Shown piece by piece: positions 35,923 to 43,758 of a stretch of 64,000 bases of DNA. The notes under the pieces are model-generated. The model was not told where the DNA came from. It made no database searches and was given only the letters and a program-made list of their open reading frames with translations. This DNA comes from NCED01 sp035493955 (GTDB lineage: Bacteria; Pseudomonadota; Alphaproteobacteria; Caulobacterales; Caulobacteraceae), in NCBI GenBank assembly GCA_035493955.1, contig DATJHI010000008.1:1-64000 (forward strand). The letters are read 5' to 3'. The first letter of the stretch is position 1. Each line of letters begins with the position of its first letter. Made by a program: the position numbers and the translations under genes.

Positions 35923-35951
35923 AAAAAGCCCCGGCGGTCGCCCGCCGGGGC
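35923..35951 (-). terminator. Terminator of the BI-1 family gene
   Basis: On the minus strand a GCCCCGGCGG/CCGCCGGGGC stem is followed by TTTTTCTT, 26 bases after the stop codon. Confidence 0.8.
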
Positions 35952-35976
35952 CTCCGTTCGGTCGGACTCCGTCGCC

Positions 35977-36729
35977 TTAGCGGCGGTTGCCCATGAACTG
36001 CAGCAGGAATTGGAACAGGTTGATGAAGTTCACATAGAGGTTCAGCGCGCCGTAGTTGGTCGCCACGCTCATCGCCTGTTGGTCGCCGCCCATTTGGTAG
36101 TAGCTCATCTTCAGGTTCTGGGTGTCGTAGGCGATCAGACCCGAGAAGATCAGCACGCCCACCGCGCTGATGATGAAGTTGAGGCCCGGCAGGTGGAAGA
36201 ACACCTGGGCCAGCGAGGCGATCACCAATCCGATCAGGCCCATGATCAGGAAGCTCCCGATCGGTCCAAGGTCCCGCTTGGTGGTGTAGCCGTAGAGGCT
36301 GAGGCCGCCGAAGGCCGCCGCCGTGACCAGGAAGGTCGAGGCCACCGAGGCGCCGGTGTAGACCAGTAGCCAGATGCCGAGACCGGCGCCGATCGAGGCG
36401 ACCAGGGCCCAATACAGAAGGCCCGACGATCGGGCGGTGGGGTTTCTCATCGCGAACATGGCGACGAGCATCATCGCCAGGGGGGCGAAGCGGATCACCG
36501 TGCCCAGCACGGTGAAGCCGGCCAGACGCCCGTCCGGCGTGATCACGTAAAGCAGGTTGGCCACCGGCGCATAGGAACTGGTCAGCCAGGCCAGGACGCC
36601 CGAGAGCAGAAGCCCAAGGGCCACCTTGTTGTAGACGCCGAGCATGAACGCGCGCAGGCCGGCATCGACCGCCATGTCGGCGCCGGCCGCAGGGACCGGC
36701 CGCGCATAGCCGCGATTGTAGTCGCTCAT
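35977..36729 (-). CDS. Bax inhibitor-1/YccA family membrane protein, 250 aa
   Basis: Seven-helix inner-membrane protein of the BI-1/YbhL type. After a soluble N-terminus (MSDYNRGYARPVPAAGADM) come FMLGVYNKVALGLLLSG and the family stretch LTTKRDL-like YGYTTKRDLGPIGSFLIMGL, then IFSGLIAYDTQNLKMSYY with the conserved acidic residue near the last helices. Bacterial homologues include a pH-dependent calcium leak channel and FtsH-interacting YccA; the role here is unknown. Confidence 0.9.
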   Translation of the reverse strand: MSDYNRGYARPVPAAGADMAVDAGLRAFMLGVYNKVALGLLLSGVLAWLTSSYAPVANLLYVITPDGRLAGFTVLGTVIRFAPLAMMLVAMFAMRNPTARSSGLLYWALVASIGAGLGIWLLVYTGASVASTFLVTAAAFGGLSLYGYTTKRDLGPIGSFLIMGLIGLVIASLAQVFFHLPGLNFIISAVGVLIFSGLIAYDTQNLKMSYYQMGGDQQAMSVATNYGALNLYVNFINLFQFLLQFMGNRR

Positions 36730-36864
36730 AGCGAAGAATCCTCAGTCAAAGACGCCCCCGCGGGACGCCAACGAGATATTGGCGACGCCGGAGTTCTACG
36801 CAAGAGCCCGCATGGTGAAGGCGAGACTATGGCGGGGTCCCGCGCGAGACGGCCCTCGGAGGCG

Positions 36865-37887
36865 TCAGACGGCCACCTTGTTGCGGACCATATGGTCGAA
36901 ATAGGCGATGGTCTTTCCCAGACCCTGGCGCAACTGGACGCTGGGCTCCCAGCCGAGCGCCTCGCGGGCCAGGGTGATGTCGGGCTTGCGCTGCCGCGGG
37001 TCGTCCTCGGGCAGGGGAAGATGGACCAGCCGGGAGCGGGAGCCGGTCAGTTCTATGGCCAGCTCGGCCAGTTGGCGCATGGTGAACTCGTGCGGATTGC
37101 CGAGGTTGACCGGTCCGATGATGGCGTTCTGGTCCATCAGGGCGATGAAGCCGTCGATCAGGTCGTCGACGTAGCAGAACGAGCGGGTCTGGCTGCCGTC
37201 CCCATAGATGGTGATGTCCTGGTTCTGCAGCGCCTGGACCACGAAGTTGGACACCACCCGTCCATCGTTGGGATGCATGCGCGGGCCATAGGTGTTGAAG
37301 ATCCGCGCCACCCGGATGTCGACCCCGTGCTGGCGGTGATAGTCGAAGAACAGGGTTTCGGCGGCGCGCTTGCCCTCGTCGTAGCAGGAGCGCGGCCCAG
37401 TGGGATTGACGTGGCCCCAATAGGTCTCGGGCTGGGGATGGACCAGGGGGTCGCCGTAGACCTCGCTGGTGGAGGCCTGGAAGATCTTGGCCTTGGTCCG
37501 CTTGGCCAGGCCCAGCATGTTGATCGCGCCGTGCACGCTGGTCTTCAGCGTCTGCACCGGATCGAACTGGTAGTGCACCGGCGAGGCGGGGCACGCCAGG
37601 TTGTAGATCTCGTCGATCTCGACCAGCAGGGGCGAGGTGACGTCGTGGCGCATGGCCTCGAAGCGGGGATTGGCCAGGAGGTGCTCGATGTTCGAGCGCC
37701 GGCCGGTGTAATAGTTGTCGACGCACAGGACGTCGTGACCCGCGTTCAGCAGGCGCTCGCACAGATGAGACCCCAGGAAACCCGCGCCGCCGGTGACCAG
37801 GACTCGCTTGCGGAACAGGGAGGGGCCGCCGCCCGTGCGGACTTCCTGGCCTTCGGGCCGCAGCAGGATCACGCCGCCATCGTCCAT
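36865..37887 (-). CDS. uxs: UDP-glucuronate decarboxylase (UDP-xylose synthase), 340 aa
   Basis: Extended short-chain dehydrogenase that makes UDP-xylose. NAD-binding VLVTGGAGFLGSHLCERLL, DNYYTGRRSNIEHLL, the catalytic Tyr/Lys in SCYDEGKRAAETL, and family-specific NLACPASPVHYQ, RIFNTYGPRMHPNDGRVVSNF and GDGSQTRSFCYVDDLI are all present. I start at MDDGGVIL (37887) rather than nine codons upstream. It likely feeds surface polysaccharide, like the glycosyltransferases 13 kb away, but is not clustered with them. Confidence 0.93.
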   Translation of the reverse strand: MDDGGVILLRPEGQEVRTGGGPSLFRKRVLVTGGAGFLGSHLCERLLNAGHDVLCVDNYYTGRRSNIEHLLANPRFEAMRHDVTSPLLVEIDEIYNLACPASPVHYQFDPVQTLKTSVHGAINMLGLAKRTKAKIFQASTSEVYGDPLVHPQPETYWGHVNPTGPRSCYDEGKRAAETLFFDYHRQHGVDIRVARIFNTYGPRMHPNDGRVVSNFVVQALQNQDITIYGDGSQTRSFCYVDDLIDGFIALMDQNAIIGPVNLGNPHEFTMRQLAELAIELTGSRSRLVHLPLPEDDPRQRKPDITLAREALGWEPSVQLRQGLGKTIAYFDHMVRNKVAV

Positions 37888-37999
37888 GGATCTTCTCCGG
37901 TGCTGTGCTCGCACCTTGGACGATCTCCATGGAGGCTCGATTAAAAGACGTGGTTTATCAGGGGGTAACCATGACGCCCGCTCGCCTCGGGAGGCGCCG

Positions 38000-38539
38000 A
38001 TGATCCGTCTGTTCGCCGCCCTGGAGGTCCCCCCCGAGATCGGTCAGGTCCTTGCCCGGCGCCAGCAGGGCCTGCCGGGGGCCAAGTGGCGCCCCGTCGA
38101 TAGTCTGCACATCACCCTGCGATTCTTCGGCGAGATCGACGAGGCCATGGCCGCCGACCTCGACGCGGAACTGTCCCGCATCCCCGGCCCGACGGTCGAA
38201 ACGGCGCTGGAGGGGGTGGGATCGTTCGGGGAGGGCCACCGCCTGAACGCGGTCTGGGCGGGGGTGCGGGAAAGCGAATCCCTGCGTTTGCTCGCCAGCC
38301 GGTGCGAGGCGGCGGCCCGCCGGGCCGGGCTGAAGCCGGACGGCCGGAGCTATAGGCCCCACGTCACCCTGGCCTATCTGAACCGCCACGCCCGAACCGA
38401 CCGGGTCGCCGCCTGGATCGCCGGCCATAATCTCCTGAGCTCGCCGCCGTGGCGGGCGACCTGGTTCGGGCTCTACTCCAGCTGGAGCTCGTCCGAGGGA
38501 TCGCGCTACGACCTGGAACGGACCTATCCCCTGAGCTGA
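38000..38539 (+). CDS. thpR: RNA 2',3'-cyclic phosphodiesterase ThpR, 179 aa
   Basis: 2H phosphoesterase superfamily. The two catalytic HxTx motifs are HITLRFFGEI and HVTLAYLNRH. The N-terminus MIRLFAALEVPPEIG is typical of the LigT/ThpR family, and the length is normal. It hydrolyses RNA 2',3'-cyclic phosphates; its physiological substrate in bacteria is unclear. It is divergent from the UDP-xylose synthase gene. Confidence 0.93.
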   Translation: MIRLFAALEVPPEIGQVLARRQQGLPGAKWRPVDSLHITLRFFGEIDEAMAADLDAELSRIPGPTVETALEGVGSFGEGHRLNAVWAGVRESESLRLLASRCEAAARRAGLKPDGRSYRPHVTLAYLNRHARTDRVAAWIAGHNLLSSPPWRATWFGLYSSWSSSEGSRYDLERTYPLS

Positions 38540-38615
38540 CGCTCGACCACGGCTTGACGCGGCGACCGCCCTGACCCGACTGTCCGCTGCGGTGGAGAAG
38601 CACCCGGGGGGCGAG

Positions 38616-39938
38616 ATGGTTATCGTCGATGAGCTGGGCGCGCCGAAGACCACGGCGGCGGCTCCCGCGCCGGGCGAGGCGCGCCGGCGCATCTGGTCCA
38701 TCGTCGCCGGCTCCACCGGCAATCTGGTCGAGTGGTACGACTTCTACGTCTACGCCTTCACGGCCCTGTATTTCGCCCCGGCCTTCTTCCCCAAGGGCGA
38801 CCAGACCGCCCAGCTGCTGAACACCGCCGGGGTGTTCGCCGCCGGCTTCCTGATGCGCCCGATCGGCGGCTGGTTCTTCGGCCGCTACGCCGACCGGCAT
38901 GGACGCAAGGCCGCCATGCTGCTGTCGGTGCTGATGATGTGCGGCGGCTCGCTCCTGGTCGCCTGCCTGCCGACCTATGCCGCCATCGGCGCCGTCGCCC
39001 CTCTCGGCCTGCTGGCCGCCCGGCTGGCCCAGGGCTTCTCCGTCGGTGGAGAATACGGGACCAGCGCCACCTATCTCAGCGAAGTGGCCACGTCGGGCCG
39101 GCGCGGCTTTTTGGCCTCATTCCAGTACGTCACCCTGATCGGCGGCCAGCTCACCGCCTCGCTCGCGCTGTTCGGCCTGCAACAGGTGTTGAGCGAGGGA
39201 GAGCTGCGCGCCTGGGGCTGGCGCATCCCCTTCGTGCTCGGGGCCCTCTTGGCGCTGAGCGCCCTGTTCCTGCGCCGCACCCTGCAGGAAACCGCGCCGG
39301 CGGCCGAGCGTCATGAGCTGGCGGGGACCATGCGGGCCCTGGCTCGGCATTGGCGGGCGGTCGCCGTCGTGCTCGGCCTCACCGCCGGCGGATCGCTGTC
39401 GTTCTACACCTTCACCACCTACATGCAGAAATACCTCGTCAACACCGCCCACATGAGCCCGCGCACCGCCACGGGCGTGATGACCTGGGTGCTGTTCGCC
39501 TACATGCTGATGCAGCCCCTGTTCGGCCTGTTGTCCGACAGGATCGGGCGGCGCGCCTGCCTGATCGCCTTCGGCGCGCTGTCGGCTCTGCTCACCGTGC
39601 CGTTGCTCACCGCCCTGGCCGGGGTGCAGAACCCCGTCGCGGCGTTTGCGCTGGTGCTGGCCGCCTTGGCCATCGCCAGCCTCTACACCTCGATCAGCGG
39701 CCTGTTCAAAGCCGAGCTTTTCCCCATCGAGGTCCGCGCCCTGGGGGTGGGACTATCCTACGCGGTGGCCAACGCCCTGTTCGGCGGCAGCGCCGAATAC
39801 GTCGCCCTGTGGTTCAAACAGGCCGGCCACGAGCCCTGGTTCTATTGGTACGTCACCGCCATGTCGGCCGTGGCTCTGGCGACGGCCCTGTCGATGCGGG
39901 ACCTGAAACGTCACGGGACGCTCGATCAGCGCCCTTGA
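38616..39938 (+). CDS. MHS-family MFS transporter (alpha-ketoglutarate permease-like), 440 aa
   Basis: Twelve-helix metabolite:H+ symporter. IVAGSTGNLVEWYDFYVYAF and YADRHGRKAAM (motif A), RLAQGFSVGGEYGTSATYLSE and WGWRIPFVLG are signatures of the KgtP/ProP/ShiA group. The start at ATG 38616 has a GGGGGGCGAG ribosome-binding stretch; a GTG eight codons upstream is an alternative. The substrate is probably a dicarboxylate or 2-oxoglutarate, but this group is too broad to be sure. Confidence 0.88.
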   Translation: MVIVDELGAPKTTAAAPAPGEARRRIWSIVAGSTGNLVEWYDFYVYAFTALYFAPAFFPKGDQTAQLLNTAGVFAAGFLMRPIGGWFFGRYADRHGRKAAMLLSVLMMCGGSLLVACLPTYAAIGAVAPLGLLAARLAQGFSVGGEYGTSATYLSEVATSGRRGFLASFQYVTLIGGQLTASLALFGLQQVLSEGELRAWGWRIPFVLGALLALSALFLRRTLQETAPAAERHELAGTMRALARHWRAVAVVLGLTAGGSLSFYTFTTYMQKYLVNTAHMSPRTATGVMTWVLFAYMLMQPLFGLLSDRIGRRACLIAFGALSALLTVPLLTALAGVQNPVAAFALVLAALAIASLYTSISGLFKAELFPIEVRALGVGLSYAVANALFGGSAEYVALWFKQAGHEPWFYWYVTAMSAVALATALSMRDLKRHGTLDQRP

Positions 39939-39955
39939 TCAGGGATCGGACGAAC

Positions 39956-40237
39956 TCAGCGGTCCTCGTCGAACCGGTCGGCGATCAGTTGCGCCAGGGT
40001 GTCCAGCGCATCCTCCGCCTGGGGGCCCTCCGCGGCGATCTCCACCACGCTGCCGGGACCTGCGCCCAGCATCATCAGCCCCATGATCGACTGGGCGTCG
40101 ACGGTGGCGCCGTCGCGGGTGACGGTGACATGGGCGTCGAACTGGCTGGCGGCCTTGACGAACTTGGCGGAGGCGCGGGCGTGCAGGCCCCGTTCGTTGA
40201 TGATTTCGACGCTACGGCGAAGCGCAACCTCGCTCAC
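39956..40237 (-). CDS. ptsH: HPr phosphocarrier protein, 93 aa
   Basis: PTS phosphocarrier. The phosphorylatable histidine is in NERGLHARASAKF and the regulatory serine region in DAQSIMGLMMLGAG, the site that HprK phosphorylates. The ATG overlaps the EIIA stop by four bases. With the EIIA and HprK it forms the regulatory, non-sugar-transporting PTS common in alphaproteobacteria. EI is not in the window. Confidence 0.95.
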   Translation of the reverse strand: MSEVALRRSVEIINERGLHARASAKFVKAASQFDAHVTVTRDGATVDAQSIMGLMMLGAGPGSVVEIAAEGPQAEDALDTLAQLIADRFDEDR

Positions 40238-40638
40238 TTGCCCCCCGCCAGGACATATGAAGCGACCGAGATATATTTGCGGCCCGCATCCTGGGCGTGG
40301 GCCACGCAGGTCTGCAGGTCCTCACGGTGGCGGACGCTGGCCAGCTTGATCAGCATGGGCAGGTTCAAACCGGCGATCACCTCGGCGTGGGTCTCGTCCA
40401 TCACCGATATGGCCAGGTTGGACGGAGTGCCGCCGAACATGTCGGTGAGCAGAATCACGCCGCCGCCGTCATCGACGTCGTGCGCGGCGGCGACGATGTC
40501 GCGCCGGCGCCGCTCCATGTCGTCTTCAGGACCGATCGAGATCGCGCGGACATTCCGCTGCGGCCCGACCACGTGCTCCATCGCCGAAACGAACTCTTCG
40601 GCCAGACGCCCGTGAGTCACGATCACGAGACCGATCAT
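40234..40638 (-). CDS. PTS mannose-family EIIA component, 134 aa
   Basis: EIIA-Man fold with the phosphohistidine H9 in MIGLVIVTHGRLAEEF, and the conserved ILLTDMFGGTPSNLAI and IAGLNLPMLIKLA stretches. No EIIB, EIIC or EIID genes follow, so it probably acts in regulation rather than sugar import. It lies between hprK (39 bases upstream) and ptsH (overlapping). Confidence 0.94.
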   Translation of the reverse strand: MIGLVIVTHGRLAEEFVSAMEHVVGPQRNVRAISIGPEDDMERRRRDIVAAAHDVDDGGGVILLTDMFGGTPSNLAISVMDETHAEVIAGLNLPMLIKLASVRHREDLQTCVAHAQDAGRKYISVASYVLAGGK

Positions 40639-40677
40639 CTATTCCTCTTGAGAGGCCCCCGAAGCCGCACCGGGCGT

Positions 40678-41169
40678 TCAAGCCTCATCCGCGGACCGGA
40701 CTTGATACGCCGGTTCCTGCCTCGCTCCAAGCGTTGCTGCCTCTAGGGCGAGTAGAAGCTTGGCCATGGCCGAATCCTCATGGGCGACCAGGCCGACCAG
40801 CGGCAGGTCGACCCCCTCGATCCGGGTTCGGGCCGGCTCGGGAATCCGCTCCAGCGCCTCCGGCCCGGCGACCAGGTCCACCGCCAGGATCGCCTGCGCC
40901 CAGTCGAGCGCGCCGACCGGCGCCACGCCCAACCCCCTGGCTTCGATCAGGCCGGCGAGGCGCGCCGGCGCCCGTGCATAGAGCCGGCCTCCGGAGGACC
41001 AGGCGATCACCCGGTCGTCCGCCACCAGCCGCCATCCTGCGCCAAGCAGTCGCAGGGCCAGGTCGCTCTTGCCCGCGCCGGAGGGCCCCCGCAGCAGCAC
41101 GGCCCGCCAGGACCCAGCCCGCCAATGGGCGATGGCGGTGGCGTGCAGGACGGTCGGCGCGGCGTTCAA
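40678..41169 (-). CDS. hprK: HPr kinase/phosphorylase, short alphaproteobacterial form, 163 aa
   Basis: Bifunctional enzyme that phosphorylates HPr on serine. Walker A is RGPSGAGKSDLALRL, the following VADDRV holds catalytic acidic residues, and IEARGLGVAPV is the HprK signature. Only the C-terminal catalytic domain is present, as in other alphaproteobacteria; the N-terminal domain of Gram-positive HprK is absent. The start is a TTG overlapping the chvG stop (TTGA). Confidence 0.92.
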   Translation of the reverse strand: MNAAPTVLHATAIAHWRAGSWRAVLLRGPSGAGKSDLALRLLGAGWRLVADDRVIAWSSGGRLYARAPARLAGLIEARGLGVAPVGALDWAQAILAVDLVAGPEALERIPEPARTRIEGVDLPLVGLVAHEDSAMAKLLLALEAATLGARQEPAYQVRSADEA

Positions 41170-42800
41170 CCCAGGAACTCGGGCAGAAAGACGAGGAAGC
41201 GGGCCCCGAGCACGGCGCCGTCGGGCCCCAGGCGGTTCTCCGCCGACATCAGGCCGCCGTGGGCTTCGACGATTTGGCGAGCGATGGACAGGCCCAGGCC
41301 CGAATGGCCGCCGAACACCGCCCCCTTGGGCCGGGCCGTGTAGAAGCGTTCGAAGATGGTCTCGAGGTTTTCGGCCGGAATGCCGGGGCCGTCGTCGTCG
41401 ACGGCGACCACCACCTCGCGACGCCCGCCCGCGCCGCGCTGGCGGGTCAGGGCGATCCGGACCACGCCGTTGGGAGGACTGAAGGAGCGGGCGTTGTCGA
41501 TCAGGTTGCGGAACACCTGGCCCAACGGCCCCTCGCGGCCGTGCACCCGCATCGGCTCGGGCCCGTCGCTCTTGACCATCGCGACCTGCACCCCCTCGGG
41601 CGCGTCGCGCGCGTCGCGGCCGTAGAGGGAAGCGATGTCGCCCAGCAACCGGCCGAGGTCCACCGTGCGCGGCGCCTCCCGCGACAGCTCCGCGTCCAAG
41701 CGCGAGGCGTTGGAGATGTCGGTGATCAGCCGGTCGAGCCGGCCGACGTCCTGCTTGAGGATCCTGGCCAGCCGATCCTTGGCGGCGGGGGTCGGCGCGA
41801 TGTCCAGGGTCTCCACCGCCGAGCGGATCGAGGTGAGCGGGTTCTTGATCTCGTGGGCCACGTCGGCGGCGAAGCGCTCGATGGCGTCCATCCGTCCGGA
41901 CAGGGCCGAGGTCATGGCCTCCAGCGATTGGGCCAGGTCCCCCACCTCGTCGTCGCGCTCGGCGATGTCGGGCAGGGATATGGCCCGGGCCCGGCTCAGC
42001 CGCACCCGATCGGCCGCCCGCGCCAGCCGCAGGATGGGGTTGGCGACCAGCCAGTTGAGCAGCAGCGAGGAACCCAGCACCACCGCCACGGCGATCAGGA
42101 TGAAGGGGATCAGGGCCCGTCTTTGAGCGGCGATGATCTGGTCGACGTCGCCGGCCTCCAGGGTCAGCACCCCGAGCACCGCCTCCACATGCTGGATCGG
42201 GATGGAGACGCTGACGATCCGGGCGCCGGTTTCGGTGCGGCGAAGGTCGTCGACCACATGGCCTTTGAGAGCGGCTTGAACCTCCGTGGCCAGGGCGGCG
42301 CGCGAAGCCGCGACCGCGGCGTCGTCGGGCGCCTTCTTCTCCGCCCGCCAGGGCATGACGATCTGGCCGCGTTTGCGCGCCGGCGGCAGGGGATGCTGCT
42401 CGACCCGGTCGGCGATGGCGTTGGAATCGGTGATCTCCTGACCGCGGGCGTCGAACACGCGGGCGCGCTGGGAGCGGGGAATGAACAGCAACTGCAGGGT
42501 GTCGCGGGCCCGGTCGGACTCCAGCACCGGCTGCGGGTCGCCGCGGGTGGCCGCCTGCTCCAGCACATTGGCGATGAACTCGCCCTGGGTCGTCAGGCTG
42601 TCGATGCGCGCCTGGACCAGCCCGGCGCCCAGCTCGTTGAGCACCAGGGCGCCGGCGACCAGCACCATCAGGCCCAGCAGGTTGAGGCCCAGGATCAGCC
42701 TGCCCAGCCGCGACCCGGCGATGGGCAAGCGCTTACGCCCAGCCTGGCGCCTCTCCGCCTCCGCGGAGTCGCCGCCTTCGCGGTTCAGAGTCAGGGCCAA
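41166..42800 (-). CDS. chvG: Sensor histidine kinase ChvG, 544 aa
   Basis: Membrane kinase of the ChvG-ChvI acid/envelope stress system. TM1 about residues 34-56, a periplasmic sensor of about 190 residues, TM2 (about 235-258), HAMP, then HisKA with H in FAADVAHEIKNPLTSIRS and HATPase with N (RNLIDNARSFSP), DDDGPGIP and HSGLGLSIARQI boxes, all intact. The start is a TTG six bases after GGAG; that ribosome-binding sequence abuts the end of a 119-bp repeat. It is followed by hprK. Confidence 0.93.
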   Translation of the reverse strand: MALTLNREGGDSAEAERRQAGRKRLPIAGSRLGRLILGLNLLGLMVLVAGALVLNELGAGLVQARIDSLTTQGEFIANVLEQAATRGDPQPVLESDRARDTLQLLFIPRSQRARVFDARGQEITDSNAIADRVEQHPLPPARKRGQIVMPWRAEKKAPDDAAVAASRAALATEVQAALKGHVVDDLRRTETGARIVSVSIPIQHVEAVLGVLTLEAGDVDQIIAAQRRALIPFILIAVAVVLGSSLLLNWLVANPILRLARAADRVRLSRARAISLPDIAERDDEVGDLAQSLEAMTSALSGRMDAIERFAADVAHEIKNPLTSIRSAVETLDIAPTPAAKDRLARILKQDVGRLDRLITDISNASRLDAELSREAPRTVDLGRLLGDIASLYGRDARDAPEGVQVAMVKSDGPEPMRVHGREGPLGQVFRNLIDNARSFSPPNGVVRIALTRQRGAGGRREVVVAVDDDGPGIPAENLETIFERFYTARPKGAVFGGHSGLGLSIARQIVEAHGGLMSAENRLGPDGAVLGARFLVFLPEFLG

Positions 42801-42809
42801 GGCCTGCTC

Positions 42810-42928
42810 CTAGAGCACGACGATTTTGGACCGAATCAATCCAAAATCTTGAAACGTGTGCGATTTTAAGTGGTTAAAGCAGGATGTGCGCGAAAAACCG
42901 GTATCCACTTTTTCGCATCCCGCTCTAG
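42810..42928. repeat. 119-bp palindromic intergenic element between chvI and chvG
   Basis: Bounded by CTAGAGC and GCTCTAG inverted ends. Inside are a perfect 9-bp hairpin GATTTTGGA/TCCAAAATC (42822-42848 region), and a second imperfect hairpin pairing GGATGTGCGCGAAAAA with TTTTTCGCATCC. I recognise this sequence type as an abundant small palindromic intergenic repeat of alphaproteobacteria, MITE-like in form with no coding capacity. Its right end supplies the chvI TAG stop, and its left end touches the chvG ribosome binding site. Confidence 0.8.
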
Positions 42929-43647
42929 GTTTCCCGGTACCGGTAACCGACCCCATAGAGGGTTTCGATGGCGTCGAATTCCGGATCGACCGCGCGGAAC
43001 TTCTTGCGCATCCGCTTGACGTGGCTGTCGATGGTTCGGTCGTCGACATAGACCTGATCGTCGTAAGCCGCGTCCATCAGGTTGTCGCGGCTTTTCACGA
43101 AGCCGGGCCGCTGGGCCAGGGACTGGAGCAGCAGGAACTCGGTCACCGTAAGTTTCACCGGCCGCCCGTCCCACAGGCAGTCGTGGCGGGCGGGATCGAG
43201 GGTCAGCTTGCCCCGCTTCAGCGGCTTGGCCCCGGCCCCCGAGGCGGCGACGCCGTTGGCCAGGTTCTCCTCGTCCTCGGCGTCGGCGCGGGCGCGCCGC
43301 AGCACCGCCTTGACCCGTTCGATCAGCAGCCTCTGGGAGAAGGGCTTGTGGATGTAGTCGTCGGCCCCGAGGTTGAAGCCCAGGATCTCGTCGATCTCCT
43401 CGTCCTTGGACGTGAGGATGATCACCGGCAGGTCGGAGGTCTGGCGCAGTCGGCGCAGGACCTCCATCCCGTCCAGGCGGGGCATCTTCACATCCAGGAT
43501 GGCCAGTTCGGGGGGGTCGGCCTCCAGCGCGGCGAGGCCCGCGGCCCCGTCGTAATAGGCCTTGACCGTGTGGCCGTGACTTTCCAGCGCCATCGAAACC
43601 GATGCCACGATGTTCTCGTCGTCGTCGACTAGGGTGATTTTCGCCAT
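42925..43647 (-). CDS. chvI: Response regulator ChvI, 240 aa
   Basis: OmpR/PhoB-type regulator. The receiver has acidic DDDE near the start (ITLVDDDENIVASV), phospho-Asp in LAILDVKMPRLDGMEVL, and TSKDEEI; a winged-helix domain follows (LTVTEFLLLQSLAQRPG ... VYVDDRTIDSHVKRMRKKF). Full length. The TAG stop lies in the end of the repeat element. A CtrA-type box lies 72 bases upstream. Confidence 0.95.
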   Translation of the reverse strand: MAKITLVDDDENIVASVSMALESHGHTVKAYYDGAAGLAALEADPPELAILDVKMPRLDGMEVLRRLRQTSDLPVIILTSKDEEIDEILGFNLGADDYIHKPFSQRLLIERVKAVLRRARADAEDEENLANGVAASGAGAKPLKRGKLTLDPARHDCLWDGRPVKLTVTEFLLLQSLAQRPGFVKSRDNLMDAAYDDQVYVDDRTIDSHVKRMRKKFRAVDPEFDAIETLYGVGYRYRET

Positions 43648-43718
43648 GACGCCAAAAGCTGGGGTCTAACCTGGGCGAAGGCAAGGCGGAGCCGAAGGAA
43701 ACCGCCCTAAGGCCAGGG

Positions 43719-43733
43719 TTAAACTCCCTTTAA
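43719..43733. promoter_or_regulatory. Perfect CtrA-type box between divergent genes
   Basis: TTAA-ACTCCCT-TTAA fits the CtrA consensus TTAA-N7-TTAA exactly. It lies 72 bases upstream of chvI and 25 bases upstream of the unknown 571-residue gene, so it could act on either. Chance occurrence in GC-rich DNA is uncommon but possible. Confidence 0.5.
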
Positions 43734-43758
43734 GCGGCCAGCGGCTACTCCGCTAGGC

